The notes beneath the pieces were generated by a model that worked only from the letters and a program-made list of their open reading frames with translations, had not been told where the DNA came from and did not search any database. Shown here in pieces: positions 1 to 6,775 of a stretch of 9,392 nt of DNA. Source of the DNA: Candidatus Falkowiibacteriota bacterium (GTDB lineage: Bacteria > Patescibacteriota > Patescibacteriia > JACRDY01); NCBI GenBank assembly GCA_016218485.1, contig JACRDY010000043.1:1-9392 (forward strand). The letters run 5' to 3'. The first letter of the stretch is position 1. Each line of letters opens with the position of its first letter. Position numbers and translations under genes: made by a program.

Positions 1-144
1 AATACCAAATTCCAAAATCCAAATGACTAATCAATGCCAAAGTTCCAATGCTAAATGTTAAAAGCTTAGACATTTGGCATTGGAAATTGACTGGTCATTT
101 GGCATTAAGAATTTGTTATTATTTGGGGTATTAGGATTTGGGAT
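1..144. repeat. Imperfect inverted repeat of heptamer units downstream of the leftward membrane-protein gene
   Basis: This spacer holds no gene. From position 5 the left arm reads as 7-base units (CCAAATT, CCAAAAT, CCAAATG) and continues, with one 4-base phase shift, to about 57. The right arm (71-120) is an imperfect reverse complement: CATTTGG at 71-77 and 96-102 and CATTGGA at 78-84 match the complement of the left arm, and a TGGT phase shift lies between. Related ATTTGGG units continue to the stop codon at 145-147. The arms flank a 13-base centre (58-70) containing AAGCTT. The element lies at the 3' end of the leftward gene, so it may form an mRNA 3' hairpin; that role is inferred. The left boundary may lie outside the window. 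Confidence 0.8.
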
Positions 145-2376
145 TTATTTACGGAAGTAGAATATACTGACACTCCCATTACCTATTTGCCACCAGTCAT
201 CGGCGATTGTTTTATTGATGGCAATCAATTGGTCGGCATCAGTCCAGTAGTCATTGATGACCAAGTAGGCTTGTGATACGGCCATCAGTGTCATCGCCCG
301 CTCCATGGTCTGGCGGCTGGTTTGGTCAGTCGTCATTTCTAAAAAGAGCTGATACAGCGGGCCAGATGTGGGGATGGGGTAGAAGAAGAATTCACCCTGA
401 TCGGTAACAAAATATTTTTTGAAGCCAAATTCATGGAGCGCCGCCGCGGACACCGATTGGTTGGCGAGCACGATATAGTCGCCGGTGGCGTGGTCGTCAA
501 TACTCCGTACCGCAGCCAAATCGTCAGCCGAGACTGAATGGTAGTGGCCGATGCGGTAGAGGTCATTGATCGGGTAAGAAATGTAGAGGCTGGCGGTCAG
601 CGCTAGCGTCAGCGCGGCGGCACAGCTGCATTTCAGCCAACGTGGTTGGCGGTTGATGATCTGAATCAGCTGATAGGCGGCGTAGAGGATGAGCGGCAAG
701 AGGAAGTACCAGCTGAAGTTGAGGATACGGGCCGGATAATCATTTTGTTCATAGGCAATGACGGAGTCAAAAGTGATAAAAATTTTCAGCAGTCCATAGG
801 TGATCACCATCAGTACGAAGAACAGCGGGTAGACTGCGTACCGTTTTTCTCCGGCTCGCCGTATCAGCTGGTAGCCGCCGAGGCTGGCCAGGAGCAGGAG
901 CAGCCAGTCAATATTATCCCCAAAGAAATGAGCATAATCTTGAAAGAGGTGAAAGGTTTGGCGATTGACCGGCCGGAACCAATCAAACATTTGACTTATA
1001 TTTTGGCTATTGAGTTTTTCCAAGGTAAAAGGATTGGCCGTGTGGGGGCTGATGAGCGACTGGAGGAGGAAGGTGGCGGGTACGGAGACGAGCGTGACGA
1101 TAATCAGCAGACTGATGATGATATTTTGGAGGTAGGAATACTTGAGGCGGTGACTGACGAGGAGGACTAAGAGCGCGAAGAAGAATAGGGGGATGCCGGT
1201 CAGGGGGTGGATCAGGAGCGTAGTAGCCGCCAGGAAGAGTAAGAGGTAGCTGAAGCGGTAGTTGACCCGTTGACTGATCAAGAGGACGCTGGCGATAATA
1301 ATAATCAGAGCGAAAAAATTAGCCAGACTTTGCGGCGTAGTGACAATAAAATCACTGAAGGGTATCAAGAGGACGATGAGCGGCAGGAGGTAGTAGTAGC
1401 CGTGGAGGCTGTCGTGTCCATCACTCACCACCGTCACCTGTTGTCGCGCGATCTGGCGGAAGACCAAGTAGATGAAGGCCGGTACAAAAAACGAGTAGAG
1501 GAGCGGCATGAGCCAGCGATCAATCGTGGTGACGGAGATTTGCCAGAGGTGACTGACAATGACCACCAGCGAGTATTGGCCGATGTAGTAGGGTGTTTTT
1601 GGGGTGACGACGCCGCTCTGGGCGATCAGCTGTTCACTGGCTCGGTGAATGAATGGGTCAAAGCCATAGCCGATGTGGTAAATGACGGCGGCGAGACCGA
1701 GGGTGAGAAAAATATAGCTGCGCACGAGCGTCAGGTGAATGGCTCGCTGGTGCGTACTGGTGGTCATCATCACGAGCGTTAACGTGGCGAGGCCATAGCT
1801 GATGAAGAACGTCGGAGGTATAGCCTGCCAGATGCTATTCAGTGATTGTATGGTCTCCGCCCGAATAACTATGATCCAGTTGAGAACCATCAGGAAGATA
1901 TAGAGGATGATCAGACCATGCCGTTGTATAGCGATACGGAGGAGCAGTTTTTTTTGTGAGGAGAGCCGGTGTAAAAATAATTTTAATTTTAGATAAACGC
2001 CCAGGATGGTGTTGCTCAAAATGAGGAGAGAGGACAGCGGCAGACGGTATACCTGATGGGGGATGAGATACTGCAATGAAAAAATTATCACCGGGATGAT
2101 GAGCAGGATACCGTTGATCATCAGCGGCGTCAGCTTATAGAGATAGTAGGCGACTGCCCCAAACAAGCTGAAGGCAGACAGGATGATGAACGAACCAATG
2201 AGGATTTGGATGAAGGCATTTTCCCGTTTGAAGAGCGTTCGTCCGAGGAGATGACCGTGCCAAACCAGGTAGCCGAGACCGATGGCGAGGCCAATACCGA
2301 GTGAGCGCCAGCTCAAATCATTGGCGACGATCAGCATCAGGAGAATGAGAGAGAAATAGACTTTGCGGATGCTCAT
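145..2376 (-). CDS. Polytopic GT-C-like membrane protein, 743 residues, function unassigned
   Basis: This is a large inner-membrane protein with a dozen or more hydrophobic helices spread from residue 6 to about 600 (for example 57-80, 86-104, 152-172, 352-368, 490-504, 553-575), followed by a soluble C-terminal domain of about 140 residues. The sequence GFDPFIHRASE (238-248) sits after a helix and resembles the acidic first-loop motif of GT-C glycosyltransferases, which use polyprenyl-phosphate sugars on the outer face of the membrane. A second loop has QNDYPAR (544-550). I do not recognise a named family, so GT-C membership is inferred from topology, the D/H-rich loop and the divergent GT-C neighbour. 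Translation begins at ATG 2376-2374, about 4 bases after the predicted transcription start, with no Shine-Dalgarno sequence. The stop is TAA at 147-145. Long acidic open frames on the opposite strand are shadows of this gene. Confidence 0.85.
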   Translation of the reverse strand: MSIRKVYFSLILLMLIVANDLSWRSLGIGLAIGLGYLVWHGHLLGRTLFKRENAFIQILIGSFIILSAFSLFGAVAYYLYKLTPLMINGILLIIPVIIFSLQYLIPHQVYRLPLSSLLILSNTILGVYLKLKLFLHRLSSQKKLLLRIAIQRHGLIILYIFLMVLNWIIVIRAETIQSLNSIWQAIPPTFFISYGLATLTLVMMTTSTHQRAIHLTLVRSYIFLTLGLAAVIYHIGYGFDPFIHRASEQLIAQSGVVTPKTPYYIGQYSLVVIVSHLWQISVTTIDRWLMPLLYSFFVPAFIYLVFRQIARQQVTVVSDGHDSLHGYYYLLPLIVLLIPFSDFIVTTPQSLANFFALIIIIASVLLISQRVNYRFSYLLLFLAATTLLIHPLTGIPLFFFALLVLLVSHRLKYSYLQNIIISLLIIVTLVSVPATFLLQSLISPHTANPFTLEKLNSQNISQMFDWFRPVNRQTFHLFQDYAHFFGDNIDWLLLLLASLGGYQLIRRAGEKRYAVYPLFFVLMVITYGLLKIFITFDSVIAYEQNDYPARILNFSWYFLLPLILYAAYQLIQIINRQPRWLKCSCAAALTLALTASLYISYPINDLYRIGHYHSVSADDLAAVRSIDDHATGDYIVLANQSVSAAALHEFGFKKYFVTDQGEFFFYPIPTSGPLYQLFLEMTTDQTSRQTMERAMTLMAVSQAYLVINDYWTDADQLIAINKTIADDWWQIGNGSVSIFYFRK

Positions 2377-2386
2377 AATTAGGTCT

Positions 2387-2395
2387 ATTTTAGCA
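2387..2395 (-). promoter_or_regulatory. Extended -10 promoter for the leftward GT-C-like gene
   Basis: On the minus strand this reads TGCTAAAAT, a TGn-extended -10 box with hexamer TAAAAT. A start site about 7 bases downstream falls near 2380, giving a leader of about 4 bases before the ATG at 2376. No convincing -35 hexamer is seen at 17-18 bases spacing, as is common for extended -10 promoters. It is divergent from the rightward box at 2421-2429. Confidence 0.55.
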
Positions 2396-2420
2396 TAGAA
2401 ATGCTTTTTTGGCTTATTTT

Positions 2421-2429
2421 TGCTATACT
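2421..2429 (+). promoter_or_regulatory. Extended -10 promoter for the rightward gene series
   Basis: The sequence TGCTATACT is a close match to the TGnTATAAT extended -10 consensus and is preceded by a T-rich stretch (2405-2420). A start about 7 bases downstream falls at about 2436, exactly on the second ATG of the GT-C gene. This predicts a leaderless or nearly leaderless transcript and decides the start codon. The -35 region is poor and would overlap that of the divergent promoter. Confidence 0.65.
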
Positions 2430-2435
2430 ATGGCT

Positions 2436-4073
2436 ATGGAAAAAGTTGTGCTGCACCGTCGGATTTTGCTAATTTTGGGGGCTATTTTTTTATTTATCTA
2501 CAGTGGGCTGACGTTCATTAGTCCGTCGGAGCGATTTAATTCTCCGGATGAAGCCGCTCAATATTTCTGGCTGTCGCGTCTGGCGGCAGACCGGCCACTT
2601 AGTCTTGACGAGCCACTCAATAGGCAGGTGGGTAATGTCATTCATTCGCGTAGTGATAATGTGACGGTTGACGGGTCAATCGTTCCCGGTAGTTTTCTCG
2701 GTTTGATTATTATTTATGGCATGTTGGCAAAATTGTTCGGCCTGTCAGCCGTGCCGTTTTTCACGCCGCTTTTGGCGGTGGTGGCGATATTTTGTTTCTA
2801 CGGATTGGTCAAAAGAATATTTAATGAGCGAGTGGCGCTCTTGAGCGCGGTACTGCTTTGGCTGCAGCCGGCCTGGTGGTACTACAGTTCGCGGGGGCTG
2901 CTACCGAATGTGCTTTTTTGCGGTTTACTCCTGATAGGCGTTTGGGTGCTCGTAGGAAATTATGAATTACGAATTAGGAATTACGAATTAAGGTTTTTAA
3001 AGTATATATTTGCTGGGTTATTTGTTGGACTGGCGCTGGTCGTGCGGACGGCGGAAATTATTTGGATTGCGCCGGTGATTGTCGGTTTGGTGATTGTCTA
3101 CCGCCGGCAGGTGTACTGGCCAGGGTTGCTGCTTTTTGGCGTGGTGGTGGTTTTAACTTTCATTCCGATCATTCGTTTGAATACCCAATTGTATGGCGCG
3201 CCGTGGCTAAGCGGGTATGCTCATGTCAGCGATCCCGCGCCACGCCTTGTCGCCACGGTCGGGGAGAGCGGCGCCGGCAGTTTCATTTTGCCATTTGGCT
3301 GGCACCCGCGCGTTGCGTTACTGAATGTCTGGCAGTATTATATTAAGATGTTGTGGTGGTATGTGGTACCCATGGCAGTTGGTTTTGTTTGGTTATTGGT
3401 TAATTTAATAAAGAGACGAGAGAACGGCGAGGGGCGCAGAGAGGGTATTCAATGGGTGTATGTTTTTATTTTTATTTTCGTGACCGGTTGGCTGACGGTT
3501 TACTACGGCAGCTGGTTTATCAGAGACAATATTTCCGGCCATATTACCATTGGCACCGCTTATTTGCGCTACTGGCTGCCGGCGTTCATGCTGGCCGTGT
3601 CGTTGGCCGGGTACGCCCTGGACAAGTTATTTACTTGGTTTCATTGGCGTGCCTCAAAAATTTTGATCGGTATATTCGTCTTTGGCTTGTACGGCGTTTT
3701 GAGTTTCAATTTAGTCTTTGTTTCAGAAGAAGGGCTGCTCAATGTCGCCGAGAGTGTTCAGGCTTATGAAACAATCAACCGAGCCGCGCGGCAGGCCTTG
3801 CCTCCTGACAGTATCATCATCTCGGACCGCGATGACAAGAAGTTCTGGCCGGAATTCCGGGTGGTCAAGCTGATGGGCGACTGGAGCGTGTTTACCAAAA
3901 TTGCCCCGGCAGTGTCTGAGACGCCCGTCTTCTACTATTCGCACAATCAGTTGACAGCGGAGGACATTAGGCTGTTAAATGAAAAAGCCAGCGCGGGAGG
4001 ACTCCGGCTGGAGGAATGGGGGAGTTTGGATGGCGAAGACCGGTTATATCAATTAGAGAGTCAAGAGCGTTAG
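2436..4073 (+). CDS. GT-C family glycosyltransferase (ArnT/PMT-like), 545 residues
   Basis: This is a multi-pass membrane protein of the GT-C type, predicted to transfer a sugar from a polyprenyl-phosphate donor to an acceptor on the outer face. After a first helix (about 9-28) comes SPDEA (36-40), which matches the acid pair placed just after helix 1 in ArnT/PMT-like enzymes. It is followed by helices from about 86 to 425 and a soluble C-terminal tail (about 430-545). The frame also has TTG at 2409 and ATG at 2430, but the promoter -10 box ends at 2429, so the ATG at 2436 is the preferred start; no Shine-Dalgarno is present. Two cytoplasmic-type loops contain repeat-derived sequence: NYELRIRNYELR (175-186) and an Arg/Glu/Gly stretch (326-337). 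Substrate and acceptor cannot be told. The stop is TAG. Confidence 0.85.
   Translation: MEKVVLHRRILLILGAIFLFIYSGLTFISPSERFNSPDEAAQYFWLSRLAADRPLSLDEPLNRQVGNVIHSRSDNVTVDGSIVPGSFLGLIIIYGMLAKLFGLSAVPFFTPLLAVVAIFCFYGLVKRIFNERVALLSAVLLWLQPAWWYYSSRGLLPNVLFCGLLLIGVWVLVGNYELRIRNYELRFLKYIFAGLFVGLALVVRTAEIIWIAPVIVGLVIVYRRQVYWPGLLLFGVVVVLTFIPIIRLNTQLYGAPWLSGYAHVSDPAPRLVATVGESGAGSFILPFGWHPRVALLNVWQYYIKMLWWYVVPMAVGFVWLLVNLIKRRENGEGRREGIQWVYVFIFIFVTGWLTVYYGSWFIRDNISGHITIGTAYLRYWLPAFMLAVSLAGYALDKLFTWFHWRASKILIGIFVFGLYGVLSFNLVFVSEEGLLNVAESVQAYETINRAARQALPPDSIIISDRDDKKFWPEFRVVKLMGDWSVFTKIAPAVSETPVFYYSHNQLTAEDIRLLNEKASAGGLRLEEWGSLDGEDRLYQLESQER
2958..2992 (+). repeat. Heptamer array AATTANG x5 inside the GT-C coding sequence
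   Basis: Five consecutive 7-base units of consensus AATTANG occupy these bases and encode NYELRIRNYELR (residues 175-186) in a hydrophilic loop between two hydrophobic segments. Two phases of the array read TACGAAT (2968-2974 and 2982-2988), the same unit that builds the hairpin at 8430-8537. Three units equal seven codons, so the peptide itself repeats every seven residues. Confidence 0.85.
3412..3446 (+). repeat. Purine-rich heptamer-like array inside the GT-C coding sequence
   Basis: Units AGAGACG, AGAGAAC and three more degenerate 7-base units can be read from 3412 to 3446, nearly all purine. They encode the Arg/Glu/Gly-rich loop around residues 326-337, between hydrophobic segments ending near 325 and starting near 340. 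Periodicity is weaker than at 2958-2992, so repeat origin is less certain. Confidence 0.45.
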
Positions 4074-4100
4074 AAATGTTATCAGAAGGAAATTTACTAA
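4074..4100 (+). pseudogene. Remnant of the 3' end of a zinc-ribbon gene paralogue (KCYQKEIY-stop)
   Basis: Directly after the GT-C stop codon, these bases read K-C-Y-Q-K-E-I-Y followed by TAA. The intact zinc-ribbon gene downstream ends E-C-Y-Q-K-E-I-Y-TAG (5817-5843). Seventeen bases are identical (4077-4093 versus 5820-5836). The last three codons differ only at their third bases, all silently (ATT/ATC, TAC/TAT, TAA/TAG). The match also runs a few bases past the stop into ACACAG at the foot of both hairpins. The rest of the copy is gone. The likely history is a tandem duplication followed by deletion; a copied end fragment is the alternative. Confidence 0.65.
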
Positions 4101-4105
4101 CACAC

Positions 4106-4158
4106 AGCACAAAGCGCAGAGCACAAAGCTATGCGCTCTGAGCTCTGTGCTTTGAGCT
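4106..4158. repeat. Hairpin of AGCACAA-type heptamers before the zinc-ribbon gene
   Basis: Arms 4106-4129 and 4135-4158 pair at 20 of 24 positions around a 5-base loop. The left arm is exactly 7-periodic (AGCACAA, AGCGCAG, AGCACAA, then AGC), and so is the complement of the right arm (AGCTCAA, AGCACAG, AGCTCAG). The right arm ends 5 bases before the ATG at 4164. An in-frame ATG at 4131 lies inside the hairpin and would add 11 repeat-encoded residues; it is not the preferred start. Confidence 0.85.
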
Positions 4159-4163
4159 ACTGT

Positions 4164-5843
4164 ATGCCAACCTGCAAAAACTGTAATCAACCTTTCACCA
4201 TCTATCCTGAAGATACAGAACTGTATCAGCGACTTGGCGTGGCCGAGCCGACGTGGTGCCCGCCGTGCCGGGAGATGCGGCGACTTATATTTCGGAATAC
4301 TAAAACGTTGTATCCGCGCCAGTGTGATCGTTGTCACAAAAATGTTATTTCTGTTTATCCAGTGAAGACTGAGTATGTGGTCTACTGCCCGGAGTGTTGG
4401 TATGGCGACGCTTGGGATGGGCGGGATTACGCCGTAGACTATGATTGGTCTCGAACATTTTTCGATCAATTCGGAGCGCTGATGAAGGCGGTGCCGCGGA
4501 TTAGCAGCTATAACCGTAATTCGGTGAACTGTGATTATAGCAATGCCATTGTTGATTCCAAGAATTGTTATTTACTATTTTCTTCACGTGCTGAAGATTG
4601 CTACTTCGGTTACAAAGTGATTGACAGTCAGGATTGCGTGGACAATTTGGGTTTGAATAATTGTCAGTTGTGCTACCAGTGCACGGACAGCGCTCGCTGT
4701 TTCAACGTTGCCTATTCGCGGTATGCCTTAGATTGTCGGGACGCCGTGTTTTTGTTTAATTGTTCCGGCTGTCACGATTGTTTTATGTGCGCGAACTTGA
4801 AAAATAAAGAGTACCATTGGCTCAATCAGCCGCTATCCAAAGCAGAGTACGATCGGCGACTGGCTGAGTGGCGAGCTGGCAGCTATCAGGCAGTCCAGCA
4901 GTTTCAGCGACAGTTTGATGAATTGAACCAGACGACTATTCGGCTCTTTTCTCAACAAAAGAATTGTACCAACTGTTCCGGCGACAACCTGCGGGACTCC
5001 AAAAATTGTTTTCACTGTTTTGATATGGTTGGGGGTAACGGCAATCGCTATTCGGCAGATTCGGCGGTCAACACCAAGGATATTATGGACAGTTCAGTCG
5101 GTTCGCTGGATAATGAGCTTATTTATGAAGTCTTAAGTACGATCACCGGTTACCGAGTGATGTTTGGTACCTATTGTTGGGCCTGTAATTTTTGTCAGTA
5201 TTGTGATCACCTGCTTTTGGGCGGCAGCTACTGTTTTGGTTGCAGTGGCATTAAAAATGGCAAATATGCTATTCTCAATAAAGAATACGAGGAGGCGGAG
5301 TATACTCGGCTCGTCCAAAAAATCATTGGACAGATGAAACGCGACGGTGAATGGGGTGAATTTTTTCCGGTGAGCTTGAGTCCGTTTGCCTATAATGAAT
5401 CTGCGGCTCAGGACTATTTCCCGAGTACCAAAGAAGCGGTTATGACCAAAGGTTGGTGCTGGCAGGATACTCTGCCCGGTGTGTTCGGTCAGGAAACCAT
5501 GAGCGCTCAAAATTTGCCAGATAAAATTTCTGCAGTGACCGCGGATATTCTCAAAGAAACCATTGCTTGTCTTGACTGCGGCCGGAATTATAAAATTATT
5601 GCTCTGGAGTTAACATTCTATCAAAAGCAAAATCTTGCCCTGCCGAGGCATTGTCCGGACTGTCGGTTTGGTCAGAGGCTGGCGCAGAGGAATCCCCATC
5701 GGTTGTGGACGCGTCAGTGCAGGTGCGAGCAAGCTGGTCATCAACATAATGGTCGTTGTTCGGTACAATGTGAAACTGCTTACCCGCTCGAGAGCCAGGC
5801 GATTATTTACTGCGAGGAGTGTTATCAGAAGGAAATCTATTAG
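4164..5843 (+). CDS. Large Cys-rich zinc-ribbon protein with internal duplication, 559 residues
   Basis: The protein has about 42 cysteines by my count, mostly in CxxC pairs. Two N-terminal zinc ribbons are visible (C4/C7 with C32/C35, then C54/C57 with C75/C78). The central part is an internal duplication: about 118-235 and 266-385 each carry a DSKNC motif followed by CFxCxxxKNxxYxxLNxxxxxxEY (CFMCANLKNKEY at 206-217, CFGCSGIKNGKY at 357-368). The C-terminus has further ribbons (C469/C472, C497/C500, C519/C521, C532, C550/C553) and ends CEECYQKEIY. There is no signal peptide or membrane helix, so it is probably cytoplasmic. I know such proteins as an uncharacterised group in Patescibacteria; zinc binding is inferred from Cys spacing. 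The start at 4164 is chosen because residues upstream come from the hairpin. No enzymatic motif is recognised. Confidence 0.8.
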   Translation: MPTCKNCNQPFTIYPEDTELYQRLGVAEPTWCPPCREMRRLIFRNTKTLYPRQCDRCHKNVISVYPVKTEYVVYCPECWYGDAWDGRDYAVDYDWSRTFFDQFGALMKAVPRISSYNRNSVNCDYSNAIVDSKNCYLLFSSRAEDCYFGYKVIDSQDCVDNLGLNNCQLCYQCTDSARCFNVAYSRYALDCRDAVFLFNCSGCHDCFMCANLKNKEYHWLNQPLSKAEYDRRLAEWRAGSYQAVQQFQRQFDELNQTTIRLFSQQKNCTNCSGDNLRDSKNCFHCFDMVGGNGNRYSADSAVNTKDIMDSSVGSLDNELIYEVLSTITGYRVMFGTYCWACNFCQYCDHLLLGGSYCFGCSGIKNGKYAILNKEYEEAEYTRLVQKIIGQMKRDGEWGEFFPVSLSPFAYNESAAQDYFPSTKEAVMTKGWCWQDTLPGVFGQETMSAQNLPDKISAVTADILKETIACLDCGRNYKIIALELTFYQKQNLALPRHCPDCRFGQRLAQRNPHRLWTRQCRCEQAGHQHNGRCSVQCETAYPLESQAIIYCEECYQKEIY

Positions 5844-5844
5844 A

Positions 5845-5912
5845 CACAGATTACACAGATAAACACAGATCACACGGATCTGTGCCATCTGTGATTATCT
5901 GTGTAATCTGTG
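5845..5912. repeat. Hairpin of CACAGAT heptamers between zinc-ribbon and exported-protein genes
   Basis: Arms 5845-5870 and 5887-5912 are complementary at 25 of 26 positions. The left arm contains CACAGAT at 5845-5851, 5854-5860 and 5864-5870, with connectors of 2-3 bases, and a variant CACGGAT at 5873-5879. The centre (5871-5886) can also form an inner pairing of ACAGATC with GATCTGT. The left arm starts one base after the upstream stop codon and the right arm ends 4 bases before the next ATG. Confidence 0.9.
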
Positions 5913-5916
5913 ATTT

Positions 5917-6507
5917 ATGAATCTCAACCAATGGCATAAAATTATTAGAACGGTTTTGGTTATCATCCCAGTTGTTTTTTTGATGTGGCTGATTACCCAG
6001 GACTTAGTCGTCAGCGGACGTTTGACTGCCGAGTATAATTTTCATGATGCCTCGCCGTTTGTTTTGACCCTGGCGCCCAAGAGCCGGATCAGTGCCATCA
6101 CACAGGAAGGCGCTGTGTATTACCAAAGTTTGTATGATGACCCGGTGTACTTTGATGTGCGTTTGCCGCGGCCATTTCGGACGATTACGTTTTGGGTCAC
6201 CTATCGGGCTGATGATGGTGAGATTGTGCGCTTGGCGGCATTTGCTAATAAAGACCAGTGGAGTTTTGAAGTTAAAGATTTTGAAGCGGTGGTTGATTTA
6301 GGTAATGGCTGGTATGAGGGGAGAGTTAGTTTTAATCTTGATGGCAAACGTTTCGCGTTTCAAAAGTATCAATTCATGTTTTCTTTGCCGGCTATTAGAG
6401 ACAGCGGCCGACAGGTTGACGTTGCGGATATTCGGATGACGGCGGAGCGGGAGCAATTGACGGCTGATAAGGTTTTGCGGAAGGTGAAGAGTTTGTGGGA
6501 GGAATAA
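5917..6507 (+). CDS. Single-pass exported/membrane-anchored protein of unknown function, 196 residues
   Basis: Residues 9-28 form a strong hydrophobic helix after a positively charged N-terminus (HKIIR), with no lipobox Cys or obvious cleavage site, so a signal anchor with the rest outside the cytoplasm is likely. The remaining 165 residues look beta-rich, with alternating hydrophobic and aromatic residues (FRTITFWVTYRADDG, about 87-101; NGWYEGRVSFNLDG, about 130-143), and end in a charged helix. This gives a sandwich-like impression, possibly carbohydrate binding, but no family is recognised and no catalytic motif is seen. Its place beside GT-C transferases suggests envelope glycan work. The ATG follows the preceding hairpin by 4 bases and has no Shine-Dalgarno. 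The stop is TAA. Confidence 0.75.
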   Translation: MNLNQWHKIIRTVLVIIPVVFLMWLITQDLVVSGRLTAEYNFHDASPFVLTLAPKSRISAITQEGAVYYQSLYDDPVYFDVRLPRPFRTITFWVTYRADDGEIVRLAAFANKDQWSFEVKDFEAVVDLGNGWYEGRVSFNLDGKRFAFQKYQFMFSLPAIRDSGRQVDVADIRMTAEREQLTADKVLRKVKSLWEE

Positions 6508-6511
6508 ATTG

Positions 6512-6584
6512 TTATATTGCTATATTGTTATACTGTTTCATACCCCACCCGACAATATAACAGTATAACAATATAGCAATATAA
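6512..6584. repeat. Hairpin of TATATTG heptamers with perfect 26-base arms
   Basis: Arms 6512-6537 and 6559-6584 are perfectly complementary. The left arm contains TATATTG at 6513-6519 and 6521-6527 and TATACTG at 6529-6535, each separated by one base (period 8). The 21-base loop includes a C-rich CCCCACCC. Five T residues (6585-6589) follow the right arm and touch the ATG at 6590. This resembles an intrinsic terminator in form, but the stem is almost all A/T, so termination is only a possibility. Confidence 0.9.
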
Positions 6585-6589
6585 TTTTT

Positions 6590-6775
6590 ATGGACAAACG
6601 TTTATTTATCGCAAAAATTCTGTCTGATGTCGTCGCCGTGTCTTTAGCGAGCGAGGTGGTTTTTGTCTTGGCTGAGCTCGCCAAACCCGGTTTCGTGACC
6701 AATTACCTCAACCTCAATCTTTTCTTGCTCTGGTGTGTTTTTGTTGCTAGTATATACGTATTAATTAGGGATTAG
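6590..6775 (+). CDS. Small membrane protein, 61 residues
   Basis: Two hydrophobic segments are seen, about 7-30 and 41-58, separated by a short polar loop with KPGFVTNYLNLN (33-44). A two-helix inner-membrane protein is the simplest reading. No family is assigned. Support for being real: same strand and spacing as its neighbours, an ATG placed directly after a hairpin as for the other genes, and the absence of a better frame in the interval. The last codons (L-I-R-D-stop) lie in repeat-like sequence (ATTAGGG, ATTAG), and the stop at 6773-6775 is inside the left arm of the next hairpin, so the native C-terminus may have been replaced by the repeat. There is no Shine-Dalgarno. Confidence 0.6.
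   Translation: MDKRLFIAKILSDVVAVSLASEVVFVLAELAKPGFVTNYLNLNLFLLWCVFVASIYVLIRD

Noticed and set aside
646..1782. Two rightward open frames of 174 and 170 codons antisense to the leftward membrane protein
   Set aside because: Their products are very acidic and low in hydrophobic residues, the expected complement of a membrane-protein gene. They lack start signals, and the leftward frame is continuous over the whole region.
4053..4469. Leftward open frame spanning the hairpin at 4106-4158 and the start of the zinc-ribbon gene
   Set aside because: It runs through hairpin repeat sequence and opposite a frame with clear CxxC zinc ribbons. It has no recognisable motif or promoter.
4106..5912. CRISPR array
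   Set aside because: The units are about 7 bases, with connectors of 0-4 bases and inverted partners. There are no 25-40 base direct repeats with unique spacers and no cas genes.
6526..6534. TGTTATACT as an extended -10 promoter for the 61-residue gene
   Set aside because: It lies in an A/T-rich repeat arm, and the mirrored arm carries the same motif on the other strand, so it is best explained by the TATATTG/TATACTG units.
6512..6589. Classical Rho-independent terminator
   Set aside because: The stem plus five T residues has the right shape, but the stem is almost wholly A/T and the T run touches the next ATG. It is left as a possible function of the repeat, not a called terminator.
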